Shown here: positions 1-13,223 of the stretch, piece by piece
How the letters are laid out: every line of letters starts with the position of its first letter
Position numbering within the stretch: position 1 is the stretch's first letter
Source of the DNA: Todiramphus chloris collaris
Taxonomy: Eukaryota > Chordata > Aves > Coraciiformes > Alcedinidae
Direction of reading: 5' to 3'
Assembly: GCA_025345505.1 (NCBI GenBank)
Contig: JANVCC010000018.1
Location: forward strand, 4,276,490 to 4,340,489
DNA: 64,000 bases
Notes under the pieces: model-generated
What the model saw: the letters and a program-made list of their open reading frames with translations, nothing else
What the model was told of the DNA's origin: nothing
The model's database searches: none
Translations under genes and position numbers: made by a program

Positions 1-780
1 CTCTCCCCCCCCCCCCCCCCCCCCCTCCCCCCTCCTGTGCTCCCCCCCCTTCAGTGTCCTCCCCCGTCCCGGAGGAGCTTGTGTGTGTCCCCCATCCTGC
101 AGCACCTCCTGTTCCCCCCCGCCCCGGACCGCGGGGTCTTCTGTCCGCCCACCCCCAGTGTTGCCACGTCGCCCCCCCTCCCCGGCCCGCAGGGGCTTCT
201 CTGCACCCTCAGTCCTGCTTTCCCCCCCCCCCCCCACCTCCGCTTCAAGTCTTGCAGTGGCTTCTGCATCCCGCCCTGCTGTGCCTCCTGTACCCCCCGT
301 CCTCAAGTGCCTCCGGTCCCCCCCCAGTCCTGCAGTAACTTCTGTGCCCTCTGTCATGCAGTGAGTGCCTCCTGTGCCCCGCTCTGTCCTACCAAGCGTC
401 CTCGCCCCGCACCGCGCTCCCGTGCCTCCAGTGCAACCCCCGCAGAGCCTTTCGTACCCCCCCCCCCCCCCCCCCCCTTCCCGGTCGTGCCGTGCCGTGC
501 CTCCCCGCTCTGCTGTGCTTTCTGTGCCCCCCCGGAACGCCCGCTCTGCCCTCCCGCCTCGAAGTGCCCGCTCTGCCCCCTTCTCCTTTGCAGCGGCTCC
601 GGTGCCCCCTCCCCGTGCCGTGCACCCCTCGCCCGCTCCCGCCCGCCCCGCCGGCAGCCAGCCCGTTATCCGCATCCCCGCGGGGAATGCCGCCGTGTGT
701 CCCCCCCGCTGCCCCTGGGCACCCTGTGCCCCTCCCTCAGCAGCGCCACTGGAGACACCCCCTTCTCCCCGCAGACCCTC
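1..780. repeat. C-rich degenerate minisatellite-like tract with long poly-C runs
   Basis: The + strand is overwhelmingly pyrimidine and contains many imperfect copies of a roughly 17-30 bp phrase of the type tgcctcctgtgcccccc, separated by C runs. Two C runs reach 21 bases (5-25 and 457-477) and another sits near 222-236. The minus strand is therefore G-run-rich. The lack of A makes stops rare, so long proline/serine open frames appear in several frames; they are not genes. The block sits upstream of the first visible RUNX2 exon, probably in the intron just after the Q/A-tract exon. Confidence 0.75.
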
Positions 781-1760
781 TCCCGGGCTTTATTTTTGAA
801 AAAAAAAAAAAAAAAAACCCCAAACCGCTGCTTTTCCTCTCTTGATGCCGGAGGGGTTCACCCATCGGCCCGAGCGGGGTGTGGGAGTGCAAACTGGGTG
901 CCCCCCGCCTCCCCGAGAAACCTAGCACCTTATCCACGGAGATGCCCCTGTCCGGACCCCTCCCCTGCTCCCGAGGGTGGGACTGGGGGCTTTGGGGTGC
1001 CTGTGAAGCGTGTTGGGGGGGATGGGGTCCGAGGCTCAGGGCCAGGGGTGGGAGAGGGTGACAGGGCTTCGCATCCCTACCCTAGGGGCAGCCCAAGCTG
1101 GAATGGGACTGGGATGGGGGGCACGGGGCTCCTAGGGGGGCGATGGGGCCCCTTCACTTCTCCTGGTGGACAAGCGAGGAAGTGTCTGGCCAGAAGACGC
1201 TCTCCTTGGCAGGGCTCATGCGTCTAAATAATAAATACCACCCCGATCCGCACCGGGGATGCTGCTTTTAATTTTCAGTTTACATCCCCACGGCGTGCTA
1301 ATGAGGGGAAGAGATCTTCTAAAAAACCCATAATTATACCAAGAGTAATTCCCTGCTTTAAAGCAAGATCTTTTCCTCCCCAGAGCAAAGTTCTCTCTGG
1401 AGTTTTCTCTCCCGTGGCCTTCGGTAGGGAGGGGGGTGATGGCCGGGGTGTCCCAGAACACCTGCCCGAGCGGGACACAGGGTGGGGTGGCCCTGCGAGG
1501 GACTCATCACTCCCACCCCCGCTGTGTGACAAATGACGTGCCTGAAAATCGCTCCTCAAAAGGTAGAAAAGTTCGGAAGTGCATTTCCAGAACGTCACCT
1601 TGGTCTGGGCGTCTCGTGATTGCTGAGCTGTGTTATCGCAGCTGTTTATTCGGGAAAAAACTAGGAGAAGTGTTTAAATGAGCTGGCATTAAAGAGACTG
1701 GCGAGAAAGATGAAGCCGCGCTTCAGACATGTTATCGGGCTGCGGACGAGAGTTGACTGA
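781..1760. other. CpG-rich intronic shoulder, probably edge of the RUNX2 P2 CpG island
   Basis: GC-rich sequence follows the C-rich repeat, with an A19-type homopolymer at about 799-807 and frequent CpG up to about 1760 (for example around 640-780, 860-1040 and 1530-1750). The rest of the intron is AT-rich and CpG-poor. In other vertebrates the P2 promoter and the exon with the Q/A tract lie within about 10 kb upstream of the 157-bp exon, so this stretch is most simply the downstream margin of that CpG island. I found no splice-bounded coding sequence here, and the exon ending in the Runt sequence before VVALGE is not in the window. Confidence 0.5.
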
Positions 1761-2280
1761 AGTGCTCTTGCTTGGGGGAAGAGCCTGGAGTTGCCAGAGG
1801 AGCCCTTTTCATGGGGCCTGGCTGTGCAGGTCGCGATGGTCGGGCTAAAGTAGAAATGTCAGGAAAACGGGGTGTCTTCTGTTTTCATGACACGGCGTAG
1901 CACTCAGAGGCTCTCTAGTTGTGGATCACGATGATTCTGATTCACAGGGGCTGTGGGGTAAGGAGGAGGAGCTTTTGGAGAATTGCGATTATAATTTCAT
2001 TGAGCATTCGATTAAGTTGGTATTAGAGTTCCACTTTATAGAAGGGACACGAGTGCTCTTAGGTTATCGTGCTTGCGTTGCAGTTTTCGCTTGAAACACC
2101 CGAGCCTTCTCCTACCTTGCAGCAATTCAAAGGATGCGGTCACAGTTCATTAGAATAAGGGAAAGATCTAAACTAAATATTAAAGTATTTAGAATATTAT
2201 TACAATGAGAATGCTTACGCGGGATAAAAGGGTAGAAGAAAGTTTAGAGCATTTTCCAGTCTTTCTGTGTTCTCGTATGT

Positions 2281-2302
2281 GTATATATATATATATATAT
2301 TT
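2281..2302. repeat. TA dinucleotide microsatellite
   Basis: Alternating T and A for about 22 bases, preceded by gtatgtg. A simple sequence repeat in the intron with no coding meaning. Confidence 0.9.
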
Positions 2303-4018
2303 ATACATGTCACATATTTGGGCCCTACATTTGACTGCTGACAGGGAGGTGTAGGTCTGGCCAGTTTACTGATGCATCAGGAGCATTGCGTTGCCCCTTG
2401 CACCCATCTGCTGTGGGTGGCTCTGTGCTTTCACACGCAGCGTGCGATACGTACTTCAAAACTGAAATCCGCTGAAGGTATATACGCCCTTACTTACCAG
2501 TAAATTAATTTGAAACTGACTTGAAATAATTTTGACTGTTTAAAAAAAAAATCTATTTTACAAATATAAGTTGTGTGCAGCTGCCCAGTACTTTTAGACC
2601 AAAGAAGCTGCACGTATCATACAGTGCAACACTTGACTGTAATAGAACAGATTGGGAATTATCTCTGAAAAGGGAAAAAAAAAAAAAAAAGACAGATTTG
2701 GGCTATAGAAATCTCAGCTAAACAGTAACTTGAAAGTAACATAGCTCACAGACAACACACTTTTTGAAGTTTTATTGGCAATAAATAATATGTTGATGAT
2801 AATGTTTTGAGTGGTGTGTTAAGTGTGTCATAATTCTCTCGCAAAGATCTCTAGTAAAAAGTACTCTGGATGTAGCACTGTTTTAATTTTAAAAAACAGA
2901 TATAAATCATATGCAGGAGAGGAAGTATGTTATAAACTCTGCTGGGTTTGATTATAATTTTTTGAAATAATGTTGGTTTAGTATCTGATTTGAATTTTAA
3001 GTATCAATATTTACAGGCTCTGGGGAGGGAGTCCCTGTGAAGCATACTAGCTAATACGATTGTTGTGGGGAGAGTATTCGACATGTACCTATTAATACAG
3101 CTCTATCTATCGATATTCCAGCATAAAAGAGATAGGTATTGTGCACCCAGGTCCAAATCATATTCGCTTCTTAATCTTAATAGCCAGGGGTACTTTATTT
3201 GAGTAGAGTTGTCAGAATTTGGCCCTCTGTTTAGGTGTCTGACCGGGAATTTTAACTGAAAGCCATAAAGACCTGAATTGCCACGTTAGACGCTAAATGT
3301 TCTGTATGCTGCTGATAGTAGCAAAGAGCCTTTGTGGACCTAAAGGCAGGGGGGAAAAAAGGGACATGAAGTCTAAAACGTCTCCCCAGTAGCACCACAG
3401 TAGTTAAGGGTCTGTCAGCGTTTCCACTCCAAACCCCAATTTTCAGAGTTTAAAACTCAGCTGTTTTAAATAGCTTCAAGCTGAAACCTGCTGTATAAGT
3501 TGTCAGCCCAGATGTATATTTTGAAACAAAAAGTAGCGCAAATCAGTTATTCTGTTTTAAGTTACAGAACATTAAAATATTTTTAATAGTATCAGATGCT
3601 CTTTTGGCAATCTCTGGAAAAGGCGTTTTCAATACGGAGGGTTTTACATGTTTGAGGATGTTTGAATTCAGTGTTTTGCAAGAAAAGTTGTTGAAGTGGT
3701 AGAGAGCAATTTTTTTTAGAGGAACTATTTAGCATGTACGCTGGCTTCTTTTCGAAACAAGCATTTGACTCCGCAGAAAGTCTTAGTACCTGCTGCTGTA
3801 TAGTAGTTCTGCTTCGTGCTTATAACTTCCGTCTTTAGGGTACATACTTTGGTTCAAATCCCACTGGACCGAAACTGGGCAAACAGGTTGCCTAACCAGA
3901 TGAGAATCGTGTTATGCAAAAAAATACATAGTTATTTTCAACTTGTAAGAATGGGTAGAATTGGTTTGGTTTTATATTGTGGCTTCAATCTGACTTCGTG
4001 TCCCTTTTTCAGCTTAAG

Positions 4019-4063
4019 TTTAAAAAAAAAAAAAAAGAAAAAAAAGAAAAAAGAAAAAAAAAG
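4019..4063. repeat. A-rich low-complexity tract
   Basis: A runs broken by single G residues over about 45 bases. It produces a lysine-rich tail in an overlapping open frame (3816-4067), which is not a gene. Confidence 0.9.
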
Positions 4064-4659
4064 GTAAAGCAAAATCTACCTTTAATCACCATAACGTGTA
4101 GGTAGTTTAATACAGAAAATAAGTATTTTGAAACAAAGAGAGGTATTTATGTTTGAAGAATAGGTAAGGAATGTGCACCGTGGCTACTTTTAATCTTTAA
4201 TTTACTGTGCAGTCCTTACTCATTTCACAGTGCACTTACAATCCTCTTTCGAAGAATATGTAAATCATTTTGGATTGATACATGGCATAAAATTAGCGAA
4301 TCAAAGTTTATGCCAGCAGTCTTTCAGTCTGTAAAGTTACTCTTTAAAATTCTCAAAATGATGTGTATTTCTCCAGGTTTCAAAGTTGTTTTGCAAAGGT
4401 TTTTTTTTCTAACCAGTATTATTCTAACCAGCTATTACGTACATGTGTGATACGTATCATATGTATATGATATGTGCAATACCTCTGTTCATCTCATTAG
4501 GAAATCTGCTGGCGTTTCGTGGCAGAAAAGTGCAAAATCATGCAAAGAACAAGCATTTTACTCCTGTTGCATAGCAGTGGAGCTTCCCAGGTTATAGGGC
4601 TTCCTTTTATTAGCCAAAGTCTTTATTTCCGCCTCCGATTTCGCTTTGTCTTTTCCTAA

Positions 4660-5060
4660 CGGGATGAACAGGGATATCGCATCGTACTGCATCAAAACCC
4701 ATCATCAGTACTGATGCAGTTCTTGATGAGGCGCGATCAGCACGAGTGACCCCGGCAGCCGCACGTGCAGTTTTAGGCTAATGCCTCAGCTGCCAAATTG
4801 AACTGGCGTCGAGCGCAGAGGGTAGGGAGGAAAGGTCTGAAAAGCAGCGGGGGACAAGAGGGGCCTTCTCGGAGGTTTTTCTCCCTCCTGGCCAGGTGTT
4901 GGAAGCTGTACCTGCACCCAGGAGATCAGGTCGAGCTGCCTGCTCCGTGCACTGCTTACCTAGAGAGAAAGAGGTGAGCTGGGGCTGCAGCCACTTCTCG
5001 CCCTCTTCCGAGGCTCCTGGCAGACTCGCTCTTCCTCCTGTGCTCTTGGCTTCTTTGCAT
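4660..5060. promoter_or_regulatory. CpG-dense intronic island, candidate regulatory element
   Basis: By eye about 18 CpG lie within 400 bp (for example gaggcgcgatc, ggcagccgcacgtg, ggcgtcgagcgcag), against very few in the flanking kilobases. CpG retention in an intron usually signals germline hypomethylation, as at promoters and some enhancers. A cacgtg E-box is present near 4763. This is an inference only; no transcript or conservation evidence is available from the sequence. Confidence 0.3.
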
Positions 5061-5080
5061 TTCTGGAGTTAATGTGATTT

Positions 5081-5101
5081 TTTTGTTTGTTTGTTTGTTT
5101 G
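5081..5101. repeat. TTTG tandem repeat
   Basis: Four to five copies of TTTG after a T run. A short microsatellite in the intron. Confidence 0.85.
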
Positions 5102-5286
5102 GTGAGATATAAAAAGCCTAGGTTGCGACTTCCCTGGACGCTACCGTGCGTGACAAGACTGTCTAGAGATAATGTGGTCTATCGCAAACCGGGGAGTGTT
5201 TTAGAAGTAGTCTCGAGCCCCGTGCTTTAAAGTTGAAGCCAACATCCATTTATTAAGGGTTAGTCAGCTCTGTAATCCGTTCAGCA

Positions 5287-5321
5287 GATTATTATTTGTT
5301 ATTTGATTATTATTTGTTATT
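5287..5321. repeat. Duplicated AT-rich 17-mer
   Basis: The 17-mer gattattatttgttatt occurs twice, separated by one base. A small local duplication, probably slippage. Confidence 0.85.
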
Positions 5322-7081
5322 CCTTACACCTCGCTTTGAAGCCGTCAGACCTGGTTGCTGTCAGACCCAAGGCAGTGAGCTAGTGAGACCTTAGATCTTA
5401 TCCACAGCGATGGTTTCTGTGTTCCCCTGTTCAGGGATGTTCATATCACTTTAAAGTAAAATCTTTGCTTGATAGGCAGAGGCCTCACAGTAGCTGGTGG
5501 CAAAATTCAGTTTTCAGTTTTGGGTGGTATTACCTGATGCTTTACGGAAGAATAGAAAAGCACCAGGGGGGATGCTTTTTATACAGTGTTTCAGCTTTGC
5601 TTTCTTCTCTCTCTTCGATACTTCTTTTAAAGAACACAAGCTGTAACTTTCAGTAATGTAACCGATTTTAATTTTTTTCCCATTTTGAATGCATTTGTCA
5701 TTAGGTTGGGTTTTTTTAAAGAAACGTTGTACAGTGCACTGGGCCACATAATGCTCTCCCTGTGTATTCAGCACTCCTCATTCTTTCCACTTAATTAAAA
5801 TTAAAGCACAACCTGCAATTATTAGTTTCAGACAGGATCATTTATGGGAAAGACATTGCAAGCGGGGCTTATGACAAAATATAACACGCATTTCAGGAGA
5901 CGGAATAAATTGAATAATATAACAAGTCCTATCTGACCATGTAAACTGGTAGAAACTGCAACAGACTTTGTATCTCAGGATTACTTCTTTTTTTCCGAGT
6001 TTGAGCTCAGCCATACAATATTTATGACTCTCTTCTTGTTATAAATGTATTTCCAGTATTAGCTAACTAGGCAGAAGAAAATTATTTTTCCTGGTACTTT
6101 TGTGGGCTTTTTTTACCCTATGTGAAGAAACGTGTATATTTTTCTCCTAGCACCTTAATATTACTATTGAACTTTATTTTTTATTCAAAAAGTCACAGGG
6201 TCCTAACACTGTAGGTATCCCTGGTGTTTTCAAATTAGAAGACAGAAGCTGTCTGCTCTGTGGCGTTTATCTAATCAGATGCTGGAGTGCTACACAACCA
6301 CTGGAGCATAAAAGTGAGACTACCAGATGCTAGCTGAAATGTAAGGAGAAATACTTTGATATCTTCTGTTCACCCATTCTGGAATTTGAGGAAGGTATCA
6401 GCGCTAACCACATGCGACTCTTGCGAGTGCTGTGAAAATTTACATGCCTGCAAGGAAATACAGCTTTTGTTTTATATTGCATCTGAAGAGTTTGCATTCC
6501 AGGCATAAAGTGCTCCATCACAGCAGCTTGTTGGGTGGAGAGCTAATGCCCCCGGTGCCACTCCCGGGATGGGTAGATGGGGAGTTTCTCTCTAGCTTGA
6601 AGTCTGAGGAGCTCTGGGGTCAGGGTGGTGGGTGTAACCAGCAGAGAAGTAGAACTAAATCTGGGTGATAAGGCTGCTAATAGTAATTTCTAACTTTCCA
6701 TTTCAAATGCTTTCCTGCTTATAATTTATGGATACGAGCCATGGCTCATGTTTTCTTGCTGCTCACTGGTTGCTAAGAACAAAGTTGGCCTTCAAGAAGC
6801 ATTAAACCATACACTCTACATAAGGATGTTGAATGTTTCTGAAGAAATGTAACAAAGGAGAAACTCCCTATTAGGTTCTGAGAAAGGGAGACAATACAAG
6901 ATGTTTCTTTGTTTGATGTGGCACTTTGTTCTGTGTTCAGCTCATACATGACTCTTCACCACAGCAGGCTGAAGAGGCTGCCACAGAGCTTTGTAATGAG
7001 CATGGCAGCCTGCAAAGCTGGGATGGAGACATGCATTTTCTAACTGTTCCCTCACGAGTTGCGATTGTCTTCTCCTTTTAA

Positions 7082-7267
<186 letters not shown>

Positions 7268-8949
7268 TAATGAAGAGTGATGCCTAGACATCAGACTTGG
7301 TGTGCAATGAAGTGTTGATTAATCTGTAAATAAATCGTTGCTGGCCTTTCCTTTGGAGGGGTGAACGCATGTTTTATGTGCAAACTCCAGCACTTGTTCA
7401 AAGTTAAGAGTTTCTCCAAAGTTTTTCTGACTCCACGCGTCCCTGTTTGTTTTTATCACACACAGGTTTTGACAAACAAATCACAGAATAGCTGCTTCCC
7501 TGTTCCAATCATACAGCAAAGGTAGAAGGAAGTGGGGATATTTGTGATCTGGGTTATGTGGAGTCAGAGAGTGCATCTCAGGCCATGGCAGTGAGAGATG
7601 GAGAATGCCCTTTAGCAGTAGAGCTGCTTCTGAAGTTGTTGTAGATGACCTGTAATTAGGGGGATTTTGCATATCACTTGTGCTAGAGGTTATGTTCTTT
7701 AAGGGCTAACATCTTGAAAGGCTTACTGCTATTGGCGGAAAGCTTTCTTGTGACTTCCTTATCCTTTACAATCAAACTGCATATGACCTGCAAAAATAAG
7801 CTATACTTGTCATTTTAGTAAACTGATTGACTTTTTATGAATTGCTTGTAAGTTTGGGCCTGAACTAAATTTAAACTTTACTTACAGGGTAACTTTCAGT
7901 ATTTTTTTCTGAAGATGTAGAGTGCTGTCATTGTCTTGCAGCTGTTTAGGAGCTTCCTATAATCTGGAAACTGCCCCGTGCTCATAGAAAGCCTTTGTAA
8001 TCGTTGCGGGTTTGCAAGAATTCCTCTTTAAGAGTCTTGTAGCTGCGTTCAAACTTTAGGTAATGATTGAAAGGATAGCTTGGAGGAAACTGGCACTTCA
8101 GTTTTTGCTGCAGGAATCTTCAGAGAGGTTTGTTGTATCAAGTCGTTGATTCAACCTACTTATTTTTTCCTTTATGTATTTGAAGTAAGTATTCATTTTT
8201 TTAAACTAGCCCTGCATGGGGCAAAGCAAAGCAACAGGAGCCAAACAATTGTGCTGGGAAATTAGCAATAAATCTAATTTTACAGTAATATTCTTTAGAA
8301 AGCAGTTGTAATTTATCTTAAGGAAGGAAAGAGCATTTGTCCAAAAGAAAGTTAAACATATGACAGAAGCCTAGATCAGTCTGAATTGGTGATGCTTTAA
8401 CAAGTGCTTTGTGAAAATGAGTCTGTAGACGTCACAGTAGCTATTTTTATTTTCATTTCTCTTTATCATTTTACATCTTAGAAAGTATCAATAACAAAGA
8501 GTAACTTGAAAAGCAGAACAACTACTGCAACAGTAATGCCATATAAATGTGGTGTTCGTTTTCCCCCTTGGATAAGGTGTTACCTCTCTCTTCCATTTGT
8601 CTTGCTTTCTTTTAAAAAAAACCCCAAAACAGTCTACTTTGTTATTTCACTGATGGATTAGGTTTGAAAGTTCTCTGGCTCCATCACTACTGCTGCCGTA
8701 CAGTAAAAGTTCAGTAGTGTATCAGTCTCAGTTAGTGCTGAAAAAGAACTGAAATGTGATGTACTACCCCTGATCAGTGAGTTTTATTTGAAACCTATGA
8801 TATATACTTTTTATTAAAGCATAGGAAATGAAATAGAGGGACTAAAGCCTCAGTAGATAGAGGTACAGACACATACAAACGCAGATCCCCGAAGATTTGG
8901 TCTCTGTAGTTTTCATTTATATTTGTATCTAGCACACTTAGAATAGACC

Positions 8950-8969
8950 TTTTTTTTTTTTTTTTTTTT
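8950..8969. repeat. Poly-T run
   Basis: About 20 uninterrupted T residues followed by cccctgatc. It has no visible transposon body on either side, so it may be a bare homopolymer or the tail of an unrecognised retroposed piece. Confidence 0.9.
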
Positions 8970-9133
8970 CCCTGATCAATCTGGGTAGAATCTATGGAAA
9001 AGTGATAGTGTACTTTTCAAACCCTCAACATATTTATTTAAGAGACTTCAAAGAAAAACAAAGGGTGTGCACTGTTTTACTATATTGGCTTTCTGAGTTT
9101 TGGCTAGTTTCCCAAATAGCAATTTTTATATTT

Positions 9134-9175
9134 AAAAAAAAAAAAAAAGAAAAAAAAAAAAGGAAGAAAAAAGAC
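9134..9175. repeat. A-rich low-complexity tract
   Basis: A runs with scattered G over about 40 bases; it generates a Lys-rich stretch in a spurious frame. Confidence 0.9.
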
Positions 9176-9415
9176 AGACTTAACTGCTTGCAGACTTTTC
9201 ACGCATGGAAGATGAAGAAAGCTTCTTTTGATGAAGTGTAATTATGTCCAAACAGAGCTGACCCCCTCCCCCTATATTTCTTATGATCTTAACGGAAGAA
9301 AGTAGGGCTTTTCCTTTGAAGCAGCCGGGACTCGGTGGAGGATCTGAAATGCAGCATTCTGCTGCCAGAGGCAGGATGGAGAAATTGGTCCAGACTTGTC
9401 TTCCAGACTTTGAAC

Positions 9416-9452
9416 AGAGAGGGGGAGAGGGAGAGGGAGAGAAGGAGAAAGA
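9416..9452. repeat. GA-rich (GGGAGA) simple repeat
   Basis: Imperfect GGGAGA repeats, purine only on the + strand over nearly 40 bases. Confidence 0.85.
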
Positions 9453-11875
9453 GTTATCATTAATGATAGATTTTTAGAACTCTGCTTAAAACAGCAGGTA
9501 AAGAAAGCAGTAGTTGCAAACAGAAGTGAGAAAGCTCCTTACGTAGACAAATATCGGTAGATAGAGGTCTTGAAGTAGAACAGGAAAAATAAAGTAATAA
9601 AGAAATCATTTTTTCAGTGTCGAGAAACTAATCCACACCTGTTCCTGACTTTAGATTTACATCTTTCTAAACAGCTCGCCCTTTGATCTCTGTATCTCTA
9701 AATTTGATTGTGAAGTCTGAATCATCAACTTACCACTTCACCTCCTCTCCCACGTTTTTTCTTGCTTCCCATGGCTCAATGGAGAAACTTGATTTTTATA
9801 CATATTCATGTTTCTTGCCTGACAGAAGCTTCACGGTTTTGTTTGTATAATTTCTCTTAAACACCTTTTCTGGATTCATAAGAATAAGTAACTGGGGTGC
9901 TTTATGTGAATGCAGAAGTTGTTTGTATGTGGTTTTGAGGCAGTAGCTCACTTTTACAAGCCCAATCCACAGCACAGAGAAGAAAGAATTCCTGTCTTCA
10001 ATAAGCAAAGGATCAGAACCTTAATTTTGTTGTGTCCTGATACTTTAATCACATTAGCATCTAACTGAAAAAACATGCAACGTGCACAAGCTGCCGAGTC
10101 ACCTTTCAGGCTAATTTCTGGGGTTTGCCTTGTGCTTCAGCGTGTGTCCATCTCGTCCTCCTCCGTGTCAGTTCAGCTCACACATGTGAGAAACAAAGAA
10201 TGCACAGTTCAGGCACACTGAATCAGCAGTGCCAGATGACTGCTTGGCTGGGAAATTTAATAAAAAAGAATTACAATTAGTCTTTAGCCTCTAAAAGTGG
10301 ATAGTTGAAATGACTAAGGGCAATAAAGAAAGGTGATAAAAAGTGCATTAAAGGATTTTGTGGCTGAGGCGGGATATCTGTGAAATATCTGTGGAAGGCA
10401 TAAGCATCACTGAAACAGGAGTCCTTAGAAATTTATTTTGTTCTTAATCCTGTAATATGTAAATCATCTTTTGAAAGCCCTGGAACCTGAGTGCGCTGGC
10501 AGGGCTGCGCAGCTCCCTGCAATGAAGTGATATATTGTCTACTGGGTGCAAAGGGACTTCATTTGTGTCACTTCACTAATGTTTCAGTTTGCTAGAATAC
10601 CAGTTAGAGAATAAAGCAAGTTTCCCTTTCAAATTAGATGCTTACCTGGTCAGTTTAGGCTGGCTGAGAGAGGACTGTTTAGAAATGCTCACAGGCAAGG
10701 TCAAAATGTAGCTATGGGATATGAAGGAGCACATTTTTTTCTGACCACTGTATTCTGTTGAGATATATTTAGTGCAGAAAAGCACGCAGACAGGATTTTG
10801 CAGGGTCTTACTGACAGTGTATTTTGTCAGGTTAATTTTTTGTCATGATAGACTTTTATACTGATTTGGCGTCGAAATCAAACGGTAGCATCAGGAGGCC
10901 AAATTCTTTATTCAAAGGTGTATGGAAAATCCCTGTAGTATCTTTGTTACTAGTAACATTCTACCCACTTCATATGGGTATCTGTGATCTGAATGGCATC
11001 GTTGCAGAATTTCATAATTGGGACTTTGACATGATAAGCTGGTGCCAAAGGAGGCCTTAAACCTGTCCCTGGTGAATTATATGTATCCAAGGAATAGGCT
11101 GAATTCCTACTTGGAGAGGGATAAAAGGCACAGACCCTTTTCAGCCCCAAACAAGCAGGCGAGGCGGCACTATGTGCTTCAGCAGGACTGTTGCTGTGTG
11201 TCTGGAAGTTGCCTGTGTACACGCTGTATGCTGGCAGGACACACAGTTTTCCTCAGAGGACGGAGGATGGGCTGGACTGGACAAAGGCTGGATGTCCTGC
11301 ATACACCTAACTCTTCTCTCGTGATGATCACTCTCAGAAGAGCTGAGAAATAATCCCATTTCCCAATGAAACTGGGGAAAGCCACCTTCAGCTACGTGCA
11401 GAATGCAGCGTCCAGAGATTTTGGCACTTTCGTTGGGGTCCTGACCTCCCCTGTAACCTGCATCTCTGGGAGATGTGGGCACAGCTGGAGTGCAGCTACA
11501 CCTGGAAAATCATTTTATTCTAAATGACAGTTATATTTCTCTTAAAAAAAAAAAAAAAAAAGTCACATTCTAGTTCGGGAAAAATATAGCCAAGACAGTT
11601 TGAAGTTGCACTCCTGATAAGAAATGATGCGTGTCTCAGGCAGGTTTGGGGGATATACAACTTGGACCAGAAAGAAAGACCAATTACTAGATTTGACAGC
11701 CAAAGCTCTGTTCTGTATTATGCCTTTATATATAAGCTGTTCTATATTAGGCTCGAAAAAAAATGCATTAAGTTTGCGCTGTTACATGTTGTTTAAGATT
11801 TGTGTCTTGATTGAAATGCCTTCAGAGTTCAGCAAGAGGAAAAGCCCTAGCAACAAAAATGCACGTATACACACG

Positions 11876-11912
11876 GGGCGGGAGAGGGGGGGAGGAGGAG
11901 GAGGGAAGAGAG
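11876..11912. repeat. Purine-rich G/A tract
   Basis: A G-run and GGA repeats (gaggaggaggagg) within a stretch of purines. Four or more G runs are present, so a G-quadruplex on the + strand is conceivable. Confidence 0.8.
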
Positions 11913-12890
11913 TTTTAAGAGCCTGGTAAAGTAGCAGCTTAAATGAGCATGAAGGCCGAAGATTGCTGACTGTTTTATTGAGTCACTGTTGTACGCCCAC
12001 CTTTTCCTGTCTTGAAACAGTTTTCAGTTTTGACTATCTGACATGACTAACCGTTGCATATCTAACAGATTACAACTGTCAGTGAGTCTCCCAAACGGGG
12101 GCCAGCGCCTTCTGAGAATGTGAGCTCAGTCAGACGCAGGCAGCTCCCTTTATTTATTTCTTTCTAACGTTTTCATTCAGCTAAAGGCCGCGAATGATCT
12201 TGTGCAATCTCTGCGTGAATTTGAACTTTGAGAAATGAAGGAGAGGAAAAAAAAAAGGGGGGGGGTGTCAAAAAAAGAGCAGACTTACGATTGCAACGTA
12301 TGCGCACACCCAGCAGTTTCTCACCCTCACGGGAAAGTTGAGGGCTTTCTTAGTATTTCATAGATGGAATATATGTAGGGGGAAAAAAAAAAAGTGTGTT
12401 CCAGTAATAATGATATCATCCTATTACTCCTGGCTTATGAAGGACAGGAGACACTGATTCCCTGCTAAAATGACTCCCAGAAGGAAAATATATTCTTTCC
12501 TCATCTTATTGTAGTCAAGTCAAACAAATGAAATGATAAAACTGTGTGAAGTAAATAACATGTGGCCACATTCTGCTCTCTGCCTCACAGCTGCAAAACT
12601 GGAGTAAATTTTTGAATTATCTGACTTGCTTTGGATTTACACCACTTTCAATACAGCAAAGAATTTGGCTTGTCCTCAGCAGTGAATCACTTTTGTTCTG
12701 TCATTGTATGATGACCCATTATTAAATAAGAAACATTGAGATTGTCAACACATGGACATATTCTTGACATAGAGTAAAACTGAAGGGGAGGAAAACTCCT
12801 ATGGTCAGTTATGTTTTTAATTTTCACGATTGTGGTAACGACAGGGAATAATTTTAAACGTCTCTGATTCTTTACTGAACATGCATGTGA

Positions 12891-13223
<333 letters not shown>

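Noticed and set aside
37-1227. 396-codon open frame, the longest in the window
   Set aside because: It is proline/serine/cysteine-rich only because the + strand is C-rich and nearly free of A, so stops are rare in all three frames. It crosses two C21 runs and an A19 run, and has no recognisable domain.
4449-4458. gatacgtatc palindrome with nearby ATATGA/TCATAT symmetry
   Set aside because: A 10-bp palindrome is expected dozens of times in 64 kb, and the surrounding symmetry is imperfect AT-rich sequence.
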